Shown in pieces: positions 16,541 to 24,942 of a DNA stretch of 64,000 nucleotides. Source of the DNA: Nocardia higoensis (GTDB lineage Bacteria > Actinomycetota > Actinomycetes > Mycobacteriales > Mycobacteriaceae); contig NZ_JADLQN010000006.1 of assembly GCF_015477835.1 (NCBI RefSeq), positions 186,001 through 250,000 on the forward strand, in the 5' to 3' direction. The notes under the pieces were generated by a model that was not told where the DNA came from, did no database searches, and saw only the letters and a program-made list of their open reading frames with translations. A program made the translations under genes and the position numbers. How positions within the stretch are numbered: position 1 is the stretch's first letter; every line of letters begins with the position of its first letter.

Positions 16541-16781
16541 GGAGAATGAACGGCAGGCCAAGGGGAAGTGTTGGTGATCTTGGATCGCTGCGGCCTGTGG
16601 AGTAAATCGACTGTCTTGCAGGAGGTTTGCCGATAAACATTCGGTGGCGGAGGTCACAGAAATGTTTCGAGCATCTCGGTGCGATAACGCCTGGATGACG
16701 GTTCCATCCCGAAATAGGGCCGCTCCGTACCCTCGGCGCTGCGATGGAGACGGTGATCTTCTCCAGTGGGTGAACCCAAGA

Positions 16782-16817
16782 AGAAGGCCCGCTCGGCGTA
16801 TGCCGAACGGGCCTTCT
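16782..16817 (-). terminator. Terminator of tRNA-Lys
   Basis: AGAAGGCCCG pairs with CGGGCCTTCT, and after one mismatch TCGGC pairs with GCCGA around a tight loop. It lies 3-6 nt after the tRNA on the minus strand and is followed by TTCTTGGG. Confidence 0.8.
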
Positions 16818-16819
16818 CG

Positions 16820-16895
<76 letters not shown>

Positions 16896-17272
16896 CTGCT
16901 CCGTGTTCCGGTGCGGGACAAACATTAACAGCAGGTGGGTGCAGAAGTGAAATCGGCTGGTCAGAGGCGTTTTGGCTGGGCGAGGTTCGAGCGGTCTCCG
17001 ACCGTCGGCCGGGCGGTAACGCCCGCCGGTCCGCACGCGATGGTCAGTCGGGGAGTTCCTCTCGTCGCGCGTTGACGCGATCCGCCGGCGTGAGCGCGGT
17101 CATTGGACAGGTCGAACCCGACTGGCAGAATGGCGGTCAGGTTCTCGACCGGGCCTGCCGAGCGGTGGGTCGATGTGCGGTGGGTTGAGGTTCCGCACCG
17201 GTCGAAAATCGAGCTGTCAAACGTGTCGCGCAGGCGTGTTCGGCGGCGTCCAGACGTGAAACGGGGTTGATG
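16896..17272. other. 377-bp intergenic region, no gene seen
   Basis: Between the 5' end of tRNA-Lys and the L,D-transpeptidase. It must hold the promoters of both, but I find no convincing hairpin, palindrome or small reading frame with a ribosome binding site. Confidence 0.5.
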
Positions 17273-18502
17273 ATGAGCATTGGTCATGGTCGGCGTCGAG
17301 TGCCACTGATCCGCCGGACATCACGAGTGCTCAGTCTTCCCGCGCTCGTGCTCGCCCTGCTCGCACTCGTGCTGACGTCGTGTTCCACCGCGGCGAACGA
17401 CAGTTCGTCATTGGCCATCGATCGCAATCCGATCACCGAGCTCATCAAGCCGAAGCTGCTCTCGCCGGTCAAGGACGGCGACAAGGGCGTCTCGCCGGGC
17501 ATGCCGATGACCTTCGAGGTCCAGGACGGCCGCTTCACCGAGGTCGAATTGGTCAACGAGGAGGGCAGGGCGGTGCAGGGCGCGCTCGCTCAGGACGGTC
17601 GCAGCTGGGCGACCACCGAGGTGCTCGGTTACGGCCGGACCTATCGGCTCGCGGCCCAGGCTGTCGGTCTCGGCGGCGCGAATTCCGCGACGTTGAGCTT
17701 CACCACCAGCTCTCCGGACAACCAGACCAAGCCGTACCTGAGCCCCGGCGAGGGTGAAGTGGTCGGTATCGGCCAGCCGGTGGCGATCCAGTTCGACGAG
17801 AACATCCCCGATCGCCGGGCGGCCCAGGAAGCCATCAAGATCACCACCACGCCGCCGGTCGAGGGCGCGTTTTACTGGCTGAACAACCGTGAGGTGCGCT
17901 GGCGGCCGCAGAACTACTGGGCGCCGGGCACCCGTGTCGACATCGAGATCAACGTCTACGGCGTGGATCTGGGCGAGGGTCTGTACGGCCAGAACAACGT
18001 CACCTCGCACTTCGTGGTGGGCGACGCGGTGATCTTCACCGCGGACGACAACACCAAGATGGTGACGGTCACGCGCAACGGCGAAGTGATCAAGACCATG
18101 CCGACGTCGATGGGCAAGGACAGCACGCCCACCGACAACGGCGTCTACATCATCGCCGACAAGCATGAGAAGATCGTGATGGACTCCTCCACCTACGGCG
18201 TCGCGGTGAACTCCGCCGACGGCTACCGCACCCCGGTGGACTACGCGACCCGCATGTCCTACAGCGGCATCTTCTTCCACTCGGCCCCGTGGTCGCTCGG
18301 CGCGCAGGGCAACACCAACACCAGCCACGGCTGCCTGAACCTCAGCCCGGCCGATGCCCGGTGGGTGTACGAGAACGCCAAGCGCGGTGACATCGCCATC
18401 GTCCAGAACACCGTCGCGGGGACGCTGTCGGGCACCGACGGCCTCGGCGACTGGAACATCCCCTGGGAGACGTGGAAGGCGGGCAACGCCGACGTGTCCT
18501 AG
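17273..18502 (+). CDS. L,D-transpeptidase lipoprotein (LdtB/LdtMt2-like)
   Basis: Makes 3-3 crosslinks in peptidoglycan outside the membrane. The 409-residue protein has a signal peptide ending in lipobox LTSC (lipidated Cys37), two Ig-like domains (about residues 60-260, including IQFDENIPDRRAAQEAIKITTTPPVEG) and a YkuD catalytic domain with FFHSAPWSLG and SHGCLNLS, giving His352 and nucleophile Cys354. The C-terminal WNIPWETWKAGNA extension is typical of mycobacterial LdtB-type enzymes. ATG 17273 has CGGGG 6 nt upstream; ATG 17270 is equally possible. Position before tRNA-His and orn matches Rv2518c. Confidence 0.93.
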   Translation: MSIGHGRRRVPLIRRTSRVLSLPALVLALLALVLTSCSTAANDSSSLAIDRNPITELIKPKLLSPVKDGDKGVSPGMPMTFEVQDGRFTEVELVNEEGRAVQGALAQDGRSWATTEVLGYGRTYRLAAQAVGLGGANSATLSFTTSSPDNQTKPYLSPGEGEVVGIGQPVAIQFDENIPDRRAAQEAIKITTTPPVEGAFYWLNNREVRWRPQNYWAPGTRVDIEINVYGVDLGEGLYGQNNVTSHFVVGDAVIFTADDNTKMVTVTRNGEVIKTMPTSMGKDSTPTDNGVYIIADKHEKIVMDSSTYGVAVNSADGYRTPVDYATRMSYSGIFFHSAPWSLGAQGNTNTSHGCLNLSPADARWVYENAKRGDIAIVQNTVAGTLSGTDGLGDWNIPWETWKAGNADVS

Positions 18503-18522
18503 CCGGGCTCTGCCCCGGTTCT

Positions 18523-18557
18523 CACGGTCGCCGCAACGCTTGGTCGCGGCGACCGTG
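18523..18557 (+). terminator. 12-bp hairpin after the L,D-transpeptidase gene
   Basis: CACGGTCGCCGC (18523-18534) pairs exactly with GCGGCGACCGTG (18546-18557), 20 nt after the stop. Confidence 0.75.
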
Positions 18558-18582
18558 TCGTTTGCGGCGAGAGTGAGGTCGG

Positions 18583-18798
18583 GTGGCAGGCTACGACGTG
18601 CGGAAGGTGCACGAGTGCGAGTTCTGCGATCGGCAGGACGAGCGACTGGGGGAGGCTGTGGAGCTGGGGGCTGCCGAGGCCCTCGCCGAAGCCGACGCCG
18701 GGGGACCGCTGGCGTGGCGCCGCTTCGCCGGGGGGTTCCCGCTGTCGGCCGAGAGCGACGACGGCGTGTGGGTCTACTACATCCATGAGACCGGCTAG
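18583..18798 (+). CDS. Small hypothetical protein with a CxxC
   Basis: A 71-residue protein, not recognised. It holds CEFC in HECEFCDRQDERLGEAVELG, which could bind metal, then an acidic Ala-rich helix and WRRFAGGFPLSAESDDGVWVYYIHETG. GTG 18583 lies shortly after GAGTGAGG. It stands between two terminators and therefore would be its own transcript. The base pattern is codon-like (GC-rich third positions), but length and start are uncertain. Confidence 0.55.
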   Translation: MAGYDVRKVHECEFCDRQDERLGEAVELGAAEALAEADAGGPLAWRRFAGGFPLSAESDDGVWVYYIHETG

Positions 18799-18840
18799 CC
18801 GGAGACATCGAGGAGTGCGGAGGGCGCCCGAGGGAACGAA

Positions 18841-18872
18841 AGCGGGGCCGGAACTCTCGTTCCGGCCCCGCT
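18841..18872 (-). terminator. 13-bp hairpin after tRNA-His
   Basis: AGCGGGGCCGGAA (18841-18853) pairs perfectly with 18860-18872 over a 6-nt loop; on the minus strand TTTCG follows. It ends the tRNA-His transcript and can also stop the small plus-strand gene. Confidence 0.82.
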
Positions 18873-18878
18873 CTACGG

Positions 18879-18952
18879 GGTGAGTGACGGGACTCGAACC
18901 CGCGACAGCCAGGATCACAACCTGGTGCTCTACCAACTGAACTACACTCACC
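18879..18952 (-). tRNA. tRNA-His(GTG)
   Basis: Minus strand. Acceptor GTGAGTG/CACTCAC pairs 7 of 7 with an extra G at position -1 opposite C73, the tRNA-His hallmark. Anticodon arm CCAGG-TTGTGAT-CCTGG gives GTG; T-arm GGTTCGAGTCC. CCA is not encoded (CCG follows). It lies just downstream of orn. Confidence 0.97.
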
Positions 18953-19005
18953 ATCACCGGTAACAACCGGCGGCCTAGATATTAGCGCGTCTACCCCGAA
19001 GATCC

Positions 19006-19668
19006 CTAATCGGTTTCCGGCATGCCTTCTACCTGCGGCGTTGCGGCGTTCTTCGCGGCCTTCGCCCGTGCGGCGTCGATCTCGGCGACGGCGGTCGCGA
19101 TCTCGGCGGTGGACGGTCCGGGTGGGGCGACGAAGGCGGTGCGGCGGTAGTACTCGAGCTCGCGGATGGATTCCTGGATGTCGGCCAGGGCGCGGTGGGT
19201 GAGGCCCTTCTCCGGCTGACCGAAGTAGATGCGGGGATACCAGCGCCTGCACAGTTCCTTGATCGAGCTGACGTCGATCATGCGGTAGTGCAGGTGCGCG
19301 TCGAGGGCGGGCATGTCCCTGGCGATGAACGCGCGGTCGGTGGCGATCGAGTTGCCCGCCAGCGGCACGGTGCGGGGGGTGGGCACGTACTGACGGATGT
19401 AGTCGAGCACCAGCTCTTCGGCTTCGGCCACCGTGACGGTGGACCGGCGGACTTCCTCGGTGAGGCCGGAGCGGGCATGCATCTCGGTGACCACCGGCGG
19501 CATCGCGGCCAGCGCGGCGTCATCGGCGTGGATGACGATGTCCACGCCCTCGCCGAGCACATTGAGATCGCTGTCGGTCACCAGCGCCGACACCTCGATC
19601 AGTTTGTCGCTGTCCAGGCGCAGCCCGGTCATCTCACAATCCATCCACACCACTAATTTGTCGGACAC
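19006..19668 (-). CDS. orn: Oligoribonuclease
   Basis: DEDDh 3'-5' exonuclease that degrades di- and oligoribonucleotides and the c-di-nucleotide product pGpG. The 220-residue protein begins VWMDCEMTGLRLDSDKLIEVS (Asp10, Glu12) and contains HRALADIQESIRELEYYR with the catalytic His and Asp; the Asp of NSIATDRAF supplies another metal ligand. GTG 19668 is preceded by TAGTCT and 7 nt on the minus strand, suggesting a leaderless message. The last 25 residues are an Ala/Lys extension. orn next to tRNA-His is the mycobacterial arrangement (Rv2511). Confidence 0.95.
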   Translation of the reverse strand: MSDKLVVWMDCEMTGLRLDSDKLIEVSALVTDSDLNVLGEGVDIVIHADDAALAAMPPVVTEMHARSGLTEEVRRSTVTVAEAEELVLDYIRQYVPTPRTVPLAGNSIATDRAFIARDMPALDAHLHYRMIDVSSIKELCRRWYPRIYFGQPEKGLTHRALADIQESIRELEYYRRTAFVAPPGPSTAEIATAVAEIDAARAKAAKNAATPQVEGMPETD

Positions 19669-19888
19669 CCGCGCAAGACTACTGCGCTGTGGGCGGTCGG
19701 CGAACGGCTCGCGACACCACCGACTCCTCGCGCCCCATCGGCTCGTTGCGGGGATACAGTCTCGGCAGGGTCTCCGGTCGGACCGATCCGATCCCTTCGA
19801 TTCAGCAGTACCCGGCCCCGGTCGGTTCCGGCTCGCAGTGCCCGTGCCCGGTTGTGCGGTGTCGAGTCGAGTAGACGGAGGACGTGCG

Positions 19889-21616
19889 ATGACCACCCCC
19901 GAGCAGAGGGCCGCCGAGGCGCGCAGAGCGGCGGAGCGGGCAGCCGAGCTGGCGGCGGAAGCGGCCGCCGCGGCGGAAGCGGCCGAACGCGAACTGGCCG
20001 CGCATCGGGCGGCGGAAGTGGAGCGGTCGGCGCGATCGGGGCCAGGGGCGCAGGGGGAGCACGTGGAATCCGCGGCGAGCGAGGCCGCGGAGTCGGCCGC
20101 TCGCGAGATCGCGGCCGGTTACGCGAGCGAGGGGCCCGCGATCGACCTCGGCACGGTGGTGGTCGACGGTGTGGTGGATCCGGATGCCCGGGTACGCATC
20201 CCGTTGCGGACGATGAACCGGCACGGTCTGGTGGCCGGCGCGACCGGCACCGGCAAGACCAAGACCTTGCAGGGCATCGCCGAGCAGCTCTCGCGTGCGG
20301 GCGTGGCGGTGGTGCTCGCCGACATCAAGGGCGACCTGTCCGGGCTCAGCACAGCGGGACGGCAGGACGAGAAGATCGCCGCGCGGGCGGCGGAGACCGG
20401 CGTCCTGGACTGGGCGCCGAGTAGCTTCCCGACCGAATTCCTCTCGCTGGGCACCGGTGGCATCGGGGTGCCGGTGCGCGCCACCATCTCCGCCTTCGGC
20501 CCGGTGTTGCTGAGCAAGGTGCTCGGCCTGAACACGACCCAGGAGTCGACGCTCGGGCTGATCTTCCACTGGGCCGATCAGCAGGGGCTCGCGCTGCTGG
20601 ATCTGAAGGATCTGCGCGCGGTCATCACTCATCTGACCAGCCCGGACGGCAAGGCGGATCTGAAGGGGATCGGCGGGGTGTCGGCGCAGACAGCGGGAGT
20701 GATCCTGCGCACGCTGGTGAATCTGGAGGCCGAGGGCGGCGACACCTTCTTCGGTGAACCGGAATTCGATCCGGCCGATCTGGTGCGGACCGCAGGCGGA
20801 CAGGGCGTGATCACGCTGTTCGAGCTCGGCGCCCAGGCGGCGCGGCCGGTGATGTTCTCGACGTTCCTGATGTGGGTGCTCGCCGAGTTGTTCCAGACCC
20901 TGCCGGAGATCGGCGATGCCGACAAGCCCAGGCTGGTGTTCATCTTCGATGAGGCGCACCTGTTGTTCGACGATGCCTCCAAGGCGTTCCTGGATCAGGT
21001 GGAGCAGACCGTCAAGCTGATCCGATCCAAGGGCGTCGGGGTGTTCTTCTGCACGCAATTGCCCACCGACATACCGAATCCGGTGCTCTCGCAACTGGGT
21101 GCGCGGATTCAGCACGCGCTGCGGGCGTTCACCCCGGATGATCAGAAGGCGTTGTCCAAGACAGTCCGGACCTATCCGCGTACCGAGCACTACGACCTGG
21201 AGACGGCGTTGACCTCACTGGGTACCGGCGAGGCGATGGTGACCGTGTTGTCGGAGCGGGGAGCGCCGACTCCGGTGGCATGGACCAGGATCGCGCCACC
21301 GCGGTCGCTGATGGACACCGTCGGCGAGGCCGCGATCTCTTCGCACGCGCTGGCGGGCGGGCTCTCGGCGAAGTACCGGCAGACGATCGACCGGGAGTCG
21401 GCCTCGGAGATACTGGCCGCCGAGATGGCCGCGGTGGAGCCGGTGAAGCCGGAAGTTCTTGTGACGCCGGAGCGTTCGCCGGGCGAGGAGCCGGAGGAGT
21501 CGGCGGCCGACCGGATCATGCGCAATCCGGCGGTCAGGGGTTTTCTGCGGTCGGCGGCGACGGTGGCCGGCCGCGAGATCACTCGCAGCTTGTTCGGCAC
21601 CCGTCGCCGCCGCTGA
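19889..21616 (+). CDS. HerA/DUF853-like P-loop ATPase (Rv2510c-like)
   Basis: A 575-residue cytosolic ATPase of the HerA-FtsK superfamily. Residues 5-75 are an Ala/Glu/Arg-rich coiled-coil. Walker A GATGTGKT is at 118-125, followed by VVLADIKGDLSGL; Walker B is LVFIFDEAHLLF; sensor-like FFCTQLPTDIPNPVLSQLGARIQHALRAFTPDDQKAL follows. The C-terminus is RSAATVAGREITRSLFGTRRRR. DUF853 proteins have no settled role; DNA translocation or repair is inferred from the superfamily. ATG 19889 has GGAGGA 6 nt upstream. Divergent from orn and followed by cmrA, as in Rv2511-Rv2510c-Rv2509. Confidence 0.9.
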   Translation: MTTPEQRAAEARRAAERAAELAAEAAAAAEAAERELAAHRAAEVERSARSGPGAQGEHVESAASEAAESAAREIAAGYASEGPAIDLGTVVVDGVVDPDARVRIPLRTMNRHGLVAGATGTGKTKTLQGIAEQLSRAGVAVVLADIKGDLSGLSTAGRQDEKIAARAAETGVLDWAPSSFPTEFLSLGTGGIGVPVRATISAFGPVLLSKVLGLNTTQESTLGLIFHWADQQGLALLDLKDLRAVITHLTSPDGKADLKGIGGVSAQTAGVILRTLVNLEAEGGDTFFGEPEFDPADLVRTAGGQGVITLFELGAQAARPVMFSTFLMWVLAELFQTLPEIGDADKPRLVFIFDEAHLLFDDASKAFLDQVEQTVKLIRSKGVGVFFCTQLPTDIPNPVLSQLGARIQHALRAFTPDDQKALSKTVRTYPRTEHYDLETALTSLGTGEAMVTVLSERGAPTPVAWTRIAPPRSLMDTVGEAAISSHALAGGLSAKYRQTIDRESASEILAAEMAAVEPVKPEVLVTPERSPGEEPEESAADRIMRNPAVRGFLRSAATVAGREITRSLFGTRRRR

Positions 21617-21669
21617 GCCGAACCCGGCTCGGCAGGTATCCGCAATTGGGAAATGTTGCGGGAGCAACG

Positions 21670-21718
21670 GACTCGCCCCACCCCTGGGTTGGTCACCTCG
21701 AGCGGGGTGGGGCGAGTC
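21670..21718. terminator. Perfect 15-bp hairpin between HerA-like gene and small peptide gene
   Basis: GACTCGCCCCACCCC (21670-21684) pairs with GGGGTGGGGCGAGTC (21704-21718) without a mismatch. On the minus strand it begins 15 nt after the stop of the 19-residue peptide gene; it can also end the HerA-like transcript. Confidence 0.85.
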
Positions 21719-21733
21719 GACGGTCTCGAAGTA

Positions 21734-21793
21734 TCAGAGACCGATCAGAGCGAGCAGCGAGGCGAGCAGATCCGAGACGAAATCGAGCAGCAT
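21734..21793 (-). CDS. 19-residue hydrophobic peptide gene
   Basis: The minus strand encodes MLLDFVSDLLASLLALIGL, then TGA. AAGGAG lies 8 nt before the ATG, a near-ideal ribosome binding site and one of the best in the window. A 15-bp hairpin follows and TTGGTC-17 nt-TTAAAG precedes, giving a complete miniature gene. The product is almost all Leu, Ile, Val, Ala and Phe with Asp4 and Asp8 on one helix face, so a short amphipathic or membrane-inserting helix with net negative charge. I know no family for it. Candidates by form only: small membrane regulator, secreted amphipathic peptide, or type I toxin. No antisense RNA gene was seen. Confidence 0.65.
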   Translation of the reverse strand: MLLDFVSDLLASLLALIGL

Positions 21794-21839
21794 GTGACTA
21801 ACTCCTTCATCGTTGGTTGCTTGGATGGACCGGTGAGAA

Positions 21840-21868
21840 CTTTAACCACAGCCAACTGCTATGACCAA
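21840..21868 (-). promoter_or_regulatory. Promoter-like sequence of the peptide gene
   Basis: On the minus strand TTGGTC (complement of 21863-21868), a 17-nt spacer and TTAAAG (complement of 21840-21845) give a sigma-A-like promoter whose start would leave a leader of about 40 nt. The neighbourhood is noticeably AT-richer than the genes. Confidence 0.4.
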
Positions 21869-21999
21869 ATCGGGGCGAAAACATGGCCGTGACCGGGAAT
21901 CTGCGTAGCACCATGGCATTTGGACGGCGCAATCCCCCACTCGATTAGGGGATCGTTTCGCGGGTGTGTAATCTGAGTCACGAATCCGCCGGAGTGCTA

Positions 22000-22803
22000 T
22001 CAGCCGCCGAGCTTACGGTAGAAGGCGCCGGCGATGGGTGCGCTCAGGGCGCGGGGGCTGTACTGGCCCGCCACGCTCATGCCCTTGCTGATGAGTCCGG
22101 GAACGACACGCATCTTGTTGCGGGCGAGGGCGTCGATGGAGACCTTCGCGGTGTATTCGGAGGAGACCCACATGAAGTCGGGGACCATGCGGTCGACGAT
22201 CGAAGCGTCGGCGGGATCGGGTGTTTCGGTGCGCACCGGGCCGGGTGCGAGCAGGGTGACGTGTACCCCGGTGTCCTTGAGTTCGCCGCGCAGCGATTCG
22301 GCGAAGGTGTTCGCGAAGGCCTTGCTGGCGGCGTAGGTGGTGTTGTTGGGGATGGGCATGTTGCCCGCCGCCGAGCCGCTGATCAGGATGCCGCCCGCGC
22401 GCCGCGCGAGCATGCCGGGCAGCACGGCGAGGGAGAGGTCGTGCACCGCGACGGCGTTGAGTTCGAGCTGGTCGCGCTCGTATGCGGGGTCGAGTTCGGT
22501 GATGGCGCCGAAGGTGGCGATGCCGGCGTTGTTGCACAGGATGGCGATGTCGCGGGCGGCGAGTTCCTCGGCCAGCGGCGCACGCTGGGCCCGGTCGGCC
22601 AGGTCGACCGCGCGCACCTCGGCGGTGATGCCGTGCGCGAGGGTGAGCCGCTGGGCGAGCTCGTTCAGCAGTTCGCCCCGGCGTGCGACCAGGATCAGCG
22701 AGTAACCGCGTCCGGCCAGTTCCGCGGCCAGCGCGGTGCCGATGCCGGAGGAGGCGCCGGTGACGACGGCGCGATTGTCGGTGGTGGGAGAAGGCAAGCT
22801 CAC
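22000..22803 (-). CDS. cmrA: Mycolate reductase CmrA, short-chain dehydrogenase
   Basis: SDR enzyme that reduces the beta-keto mycolic precursor to the mature beta-hydroxy mycolate, the last step of mycolic acid synthesis. The 267-residue protein has TGASSGIG (15-22), CNNAGIATFG, and the catalytic set Ser144, Tyr157 and Lys161 (YAASK). The C-terminal part (MVPDFMWVSSEYTAKVSIDALARNKMRVVPG) matches Rv2509-type proteins, and the orn-Rv2510c-like-cmrA order supports the call. GTG 22803 follows TAGGCT by 6 nt on the minus strand, so it is probably leaderless. General SDR function is certain; mycolate specificity rests on family and synteny. Confidence 0.85.
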   Translation of the reverse strand: MSLPSPTTDNRAVVTGASSGIGTALAAELAGRGYSLILVARRGELLNELAQRLTLAHGITAEVRAVDLADRAQRAPLAEELAARDIAILCNNAGIATFGAITELDPAYERDQLELNAVAVHDLSLAVLPGMLARRAGGILISGSAAGNMPIPNNTTYAASKAFANTFAESLRGELKDTGVHVTLLAPGPVRTETPDPADASIVDRMVPDFMWVSSEYTAKVSIDALARNKMRVVPGLISKGMSVAGQYSPRALSAPIAGAFYRKLGG

Positions 22804-22839
22804 GCTGGGAGCCTAACGTTCGCCCTGTTCGCCGCGGTC

Positions 22840-24870
22840 CTACAGGCGGGCGGCCAGGCGGGTGCCCTGGTCGATGGCCCGTTTGGCGTCGAGCTCGGCG
22901 GCCAGTTCGGCGCCGCCGATCAGATGCACCCGCACCCCGGCGGCGCGCAACGGCTCGGCGAGTTCGCGCACCGATTCCTGGCCCGCGCAGACCACCACGT
23001 TGTCGCAGCGGATCAGCCGGGGCCGTTCGCGCTTGTCGCCGAAGCTGATGTGCAGCCCGTCGTCGTCGATGCGCTCGTAGTTGACCCCGCCGACGTGCTC
23101 GACGCCCTTGGCCTTCAGCGCCGCGCGATGGACCCAGCCGCTTGTCTTGCCCAGTCCCTTGCCGAACGGGGTGGTCTTGCGCTGCAGCAGCACCACATCG
23201 CGCGCGGGCGGGGCGGGCTCGGGTGCGCGCAGCTGGCCGGGGGCGTGTTCGTCGCCGGACTCGATGCCCCACTCCTGTTTCCACTCGTCGAGCTTCAGGG
23301 TCGGATGACCCTCGACGGTGAGGAATTCGCTGATGTCGTAGCCGATTCCGCCCGCGCCGATCACCGCGACCCGCTTGCCCACCGGCCTGTCCTCGCGCAC
23401 CAGTTCGGCGTAGGTGAGCACCATCGGGTGGTCGATGCCGGGGATGGCGGGTACGCGCGGACGCACGCCGGTGGCGACGACGACCTCGTCGTAGCTTCCG
23501 GCCAGCAGATCCTCGACGGTGGCGGTGGTGTTCAGCCGCAGGTGCACTCCGGTGGTGGCGATCATCCGGTCGAAATAGCGCAGGGATTCGTCGAACTCCT
23601 CCTTGCCGGGGATGCGGCGGGCGATGTCGAACTGGCCGCCGATGCGGTCCTGCGCCTCGTAGAGGTCGACGGTGTGACCGCGCTCGGCCAGGTTGACCGC
23701 GGCCGAGAGCCCGGCCGGACCGGCCCCGACGACGGCGACGCGTTTGGCGCGGCGGGTCGGCGCGAGCACCAGTTCGGTCTCGTGCCCGGCGCGCGGGTTG
23801 AGCAGGCAGGACACCCGTTTGTTGCCGAAGGCGTGGTCGAGGCAGGCCTGGTTGCAGGCGATGCAGGTGTTGATCTCGGCCACCCGATCGGCGGCGGCCT
23901 TGTTCGCCCACTGCGGGTCGGCCAGCAGCGGCCGGGCCATCGAGATCAGCTGCGCGTCGCCGCGGGTCAGGATCTCCTCGGCGATCTCGGGCATGTTGAT
24001 GCGATTGGAGGCGCACACCGGGATCGAGACCCGCTCGGCGATCGCGGCGGTGAACTCCACGAACGCCGCGCGCGGGACCGAGGTGACGATGGTGGGCACC
24101 CGTGCCTCGTGCCAGCCGATGTCGGTGTTGAGGATGGTGACGCCCGCGCGTTCGAGTTCCCGCGCGAGAGCGACGATTTCCTCGAAGGTCTGCCCGTCTT
24201 CGACGAGTTCGGCCATCGAGAGCCGGAAGACGATGATGAAATCCGCGCCGACCGCGGCACGGACCCGGCGCACGATCTCGAGCGGGAAGCGGCGGCGGTT
24301 CTCGGCCGAGCCGCCCCACTCGTCGGTGCGCTTGTTGGTACGCGGGGCGAGGAATTGGCTGATCAGATAGCCCTCGCCGCCCATGATCTCGCAGCCGTCG
24401 TAACCGGCGAGCTGTGCCAGGCGCGCGCAGCGGACGTAGGCATCGATGGTCCGCTCGATGCCGCGCCGGGTCAGTTTGCGCGGGCGGAACGGGTTGATGG
24501 GGGCTTTGATCGATGACGCCGACGCGCTGCCGGGCTGATAGGAGTAGCGGCCGGCGTGCAGGATCTGCAGGGCGATCGCCGCACCGTGTTCGTGCACCGC
24601 GCGGGTCACCCGCCGGTGGCGCAGCGCCTCAGCGGTGGTGGTGAGTTTCGCGCCGAAGGGCAGCAGCCTGCCGACCCGGTCGGGGGAATAGCCGCCGGTG
24701 ATGATGAGACCGACGCCGCCGGCGGCCCGTTCGGCGAAGTAGGCGGCGAGCTTGTCGATGTCGCGGGCACGGTCCTCGAGGCCGGTGTGCATCGAACCCA
24801 TCACCACCCGGTTGCGCAGGGTGGTGAAGCCGAGATCCAGCGGCTCGAAGAGGTGGGGGAAGGAACTCAT
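22840..24870 (-). CDS. fadH: NADPH-dependent 2,4-dienoyl-CoA reductase (FadH family)
   Basis: Iron-sulfur flavoprotein of the old yellow enzyme family that reduces 2,4-dienoyl-CoA during degradation of unsaturated fatty acids. The 676-residue protein has an N-terminal TIM barrel (FEPLDLGFTTLRNRVVMGSMHTGLED), the 4Fe-4S ligands CIACNQACLDHAFGNKRVSCLLNP, a FAD site VAVVGAGPAGLSAAV and an NADPH site VAVIGAGGIGYDISEFL. Domain order and length are those of E. coli FadH and Rv1175c. It lies 72 nt after the PadR gene on the same strand, so PadR likely controls it. Confidence 0.93.
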   Translation of the reverse strand: MSSFPHLFEPLDLGFTTLRNRVVMGSMHTGLEDRARDIDKLAAYFAERAAGGVGLIITGGYSPDRVGRLLPFGAKLTTTAEALRHRRVTRAVHEHGAAIALQILHAGRYSYQPGSASASSIKAPINPFRPRKLTRRGIERTIDAYVRCARLAQLAGYDGCEIMGGEGYLISQFLAPRTNKRTDEWGGSAENRRRFPLEIVRRVRAAVGADFIIVFRLSMAELVEDGQTFEEIVALARELERAGVTILNTDIGWHEARVPTIVTSVPRAAFVEFTAAIAERVSIPVCASNRINMPEIAEEILTRGDAQLISMARPLLADPQWANKAAADRVAEINTCIACNQACLDHAFGNKRVSCLLNPRAGHETELVLAPTRRAKRVAVVGAGPAGLSAAVNLAERGHTVDLYEAQDRIGGQFDIARRIPGKEEFDESLRYFDRMIATTGVHLRLNTTATVEDLLAGSYDEVVVATGVRPRVPAIPGIDHPMVLTYAELVREDRPVGKRVAVIGAGGIGYDISEFLTVEGHPTLKLDEWKQEWGIESGDEHAPGQLRAPEPAPPARDVVLLQRKTTPFGKGLGKTSGWVHRAALKAKGVEHVGGVNYERIDDDGLHISFGDKRERPRLIRCDNVVVCAGQESVRELAEPLRAAGVRVHLIGGAELAAELDAKRAIDQGTRLAARL

Positions 24871-24942
24871 GGGGGCGATCTTTCTTCGGCGCCCGCGGGG
24901 GGCGGCTGGGTGCTCGGCGGCAGGCGGGTCGGTGGCAGGGGA

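Noticed and set aside
16546..16605. 19-codon plus-strand frame starting ATG at 16546
   Set aside because: GGAG lies only one base before the ATG, product is Gly/Arg/Pro-rich and there is no terminator; probably chance.
16213..16781. c-di-AMP (ydaO) riboswitch upstream of the wall-hydrolase gene
   Set aside because: Actinobacterial wall-hydrolase genes often have one, but the conserved GGGGUGAAUC- and GCUAACC-type core words are absent from the minus strand here.
22013..24319. Very long Arg-rich frames antisense or out of frame to cmrA and fadH (similar ones lie over fas, gdh, pepN and the ABC permease)
   Set aside because: They are the expected shadows of high-GC genes, full of Arg, Ala, Gly and Pro with no domain motifs.
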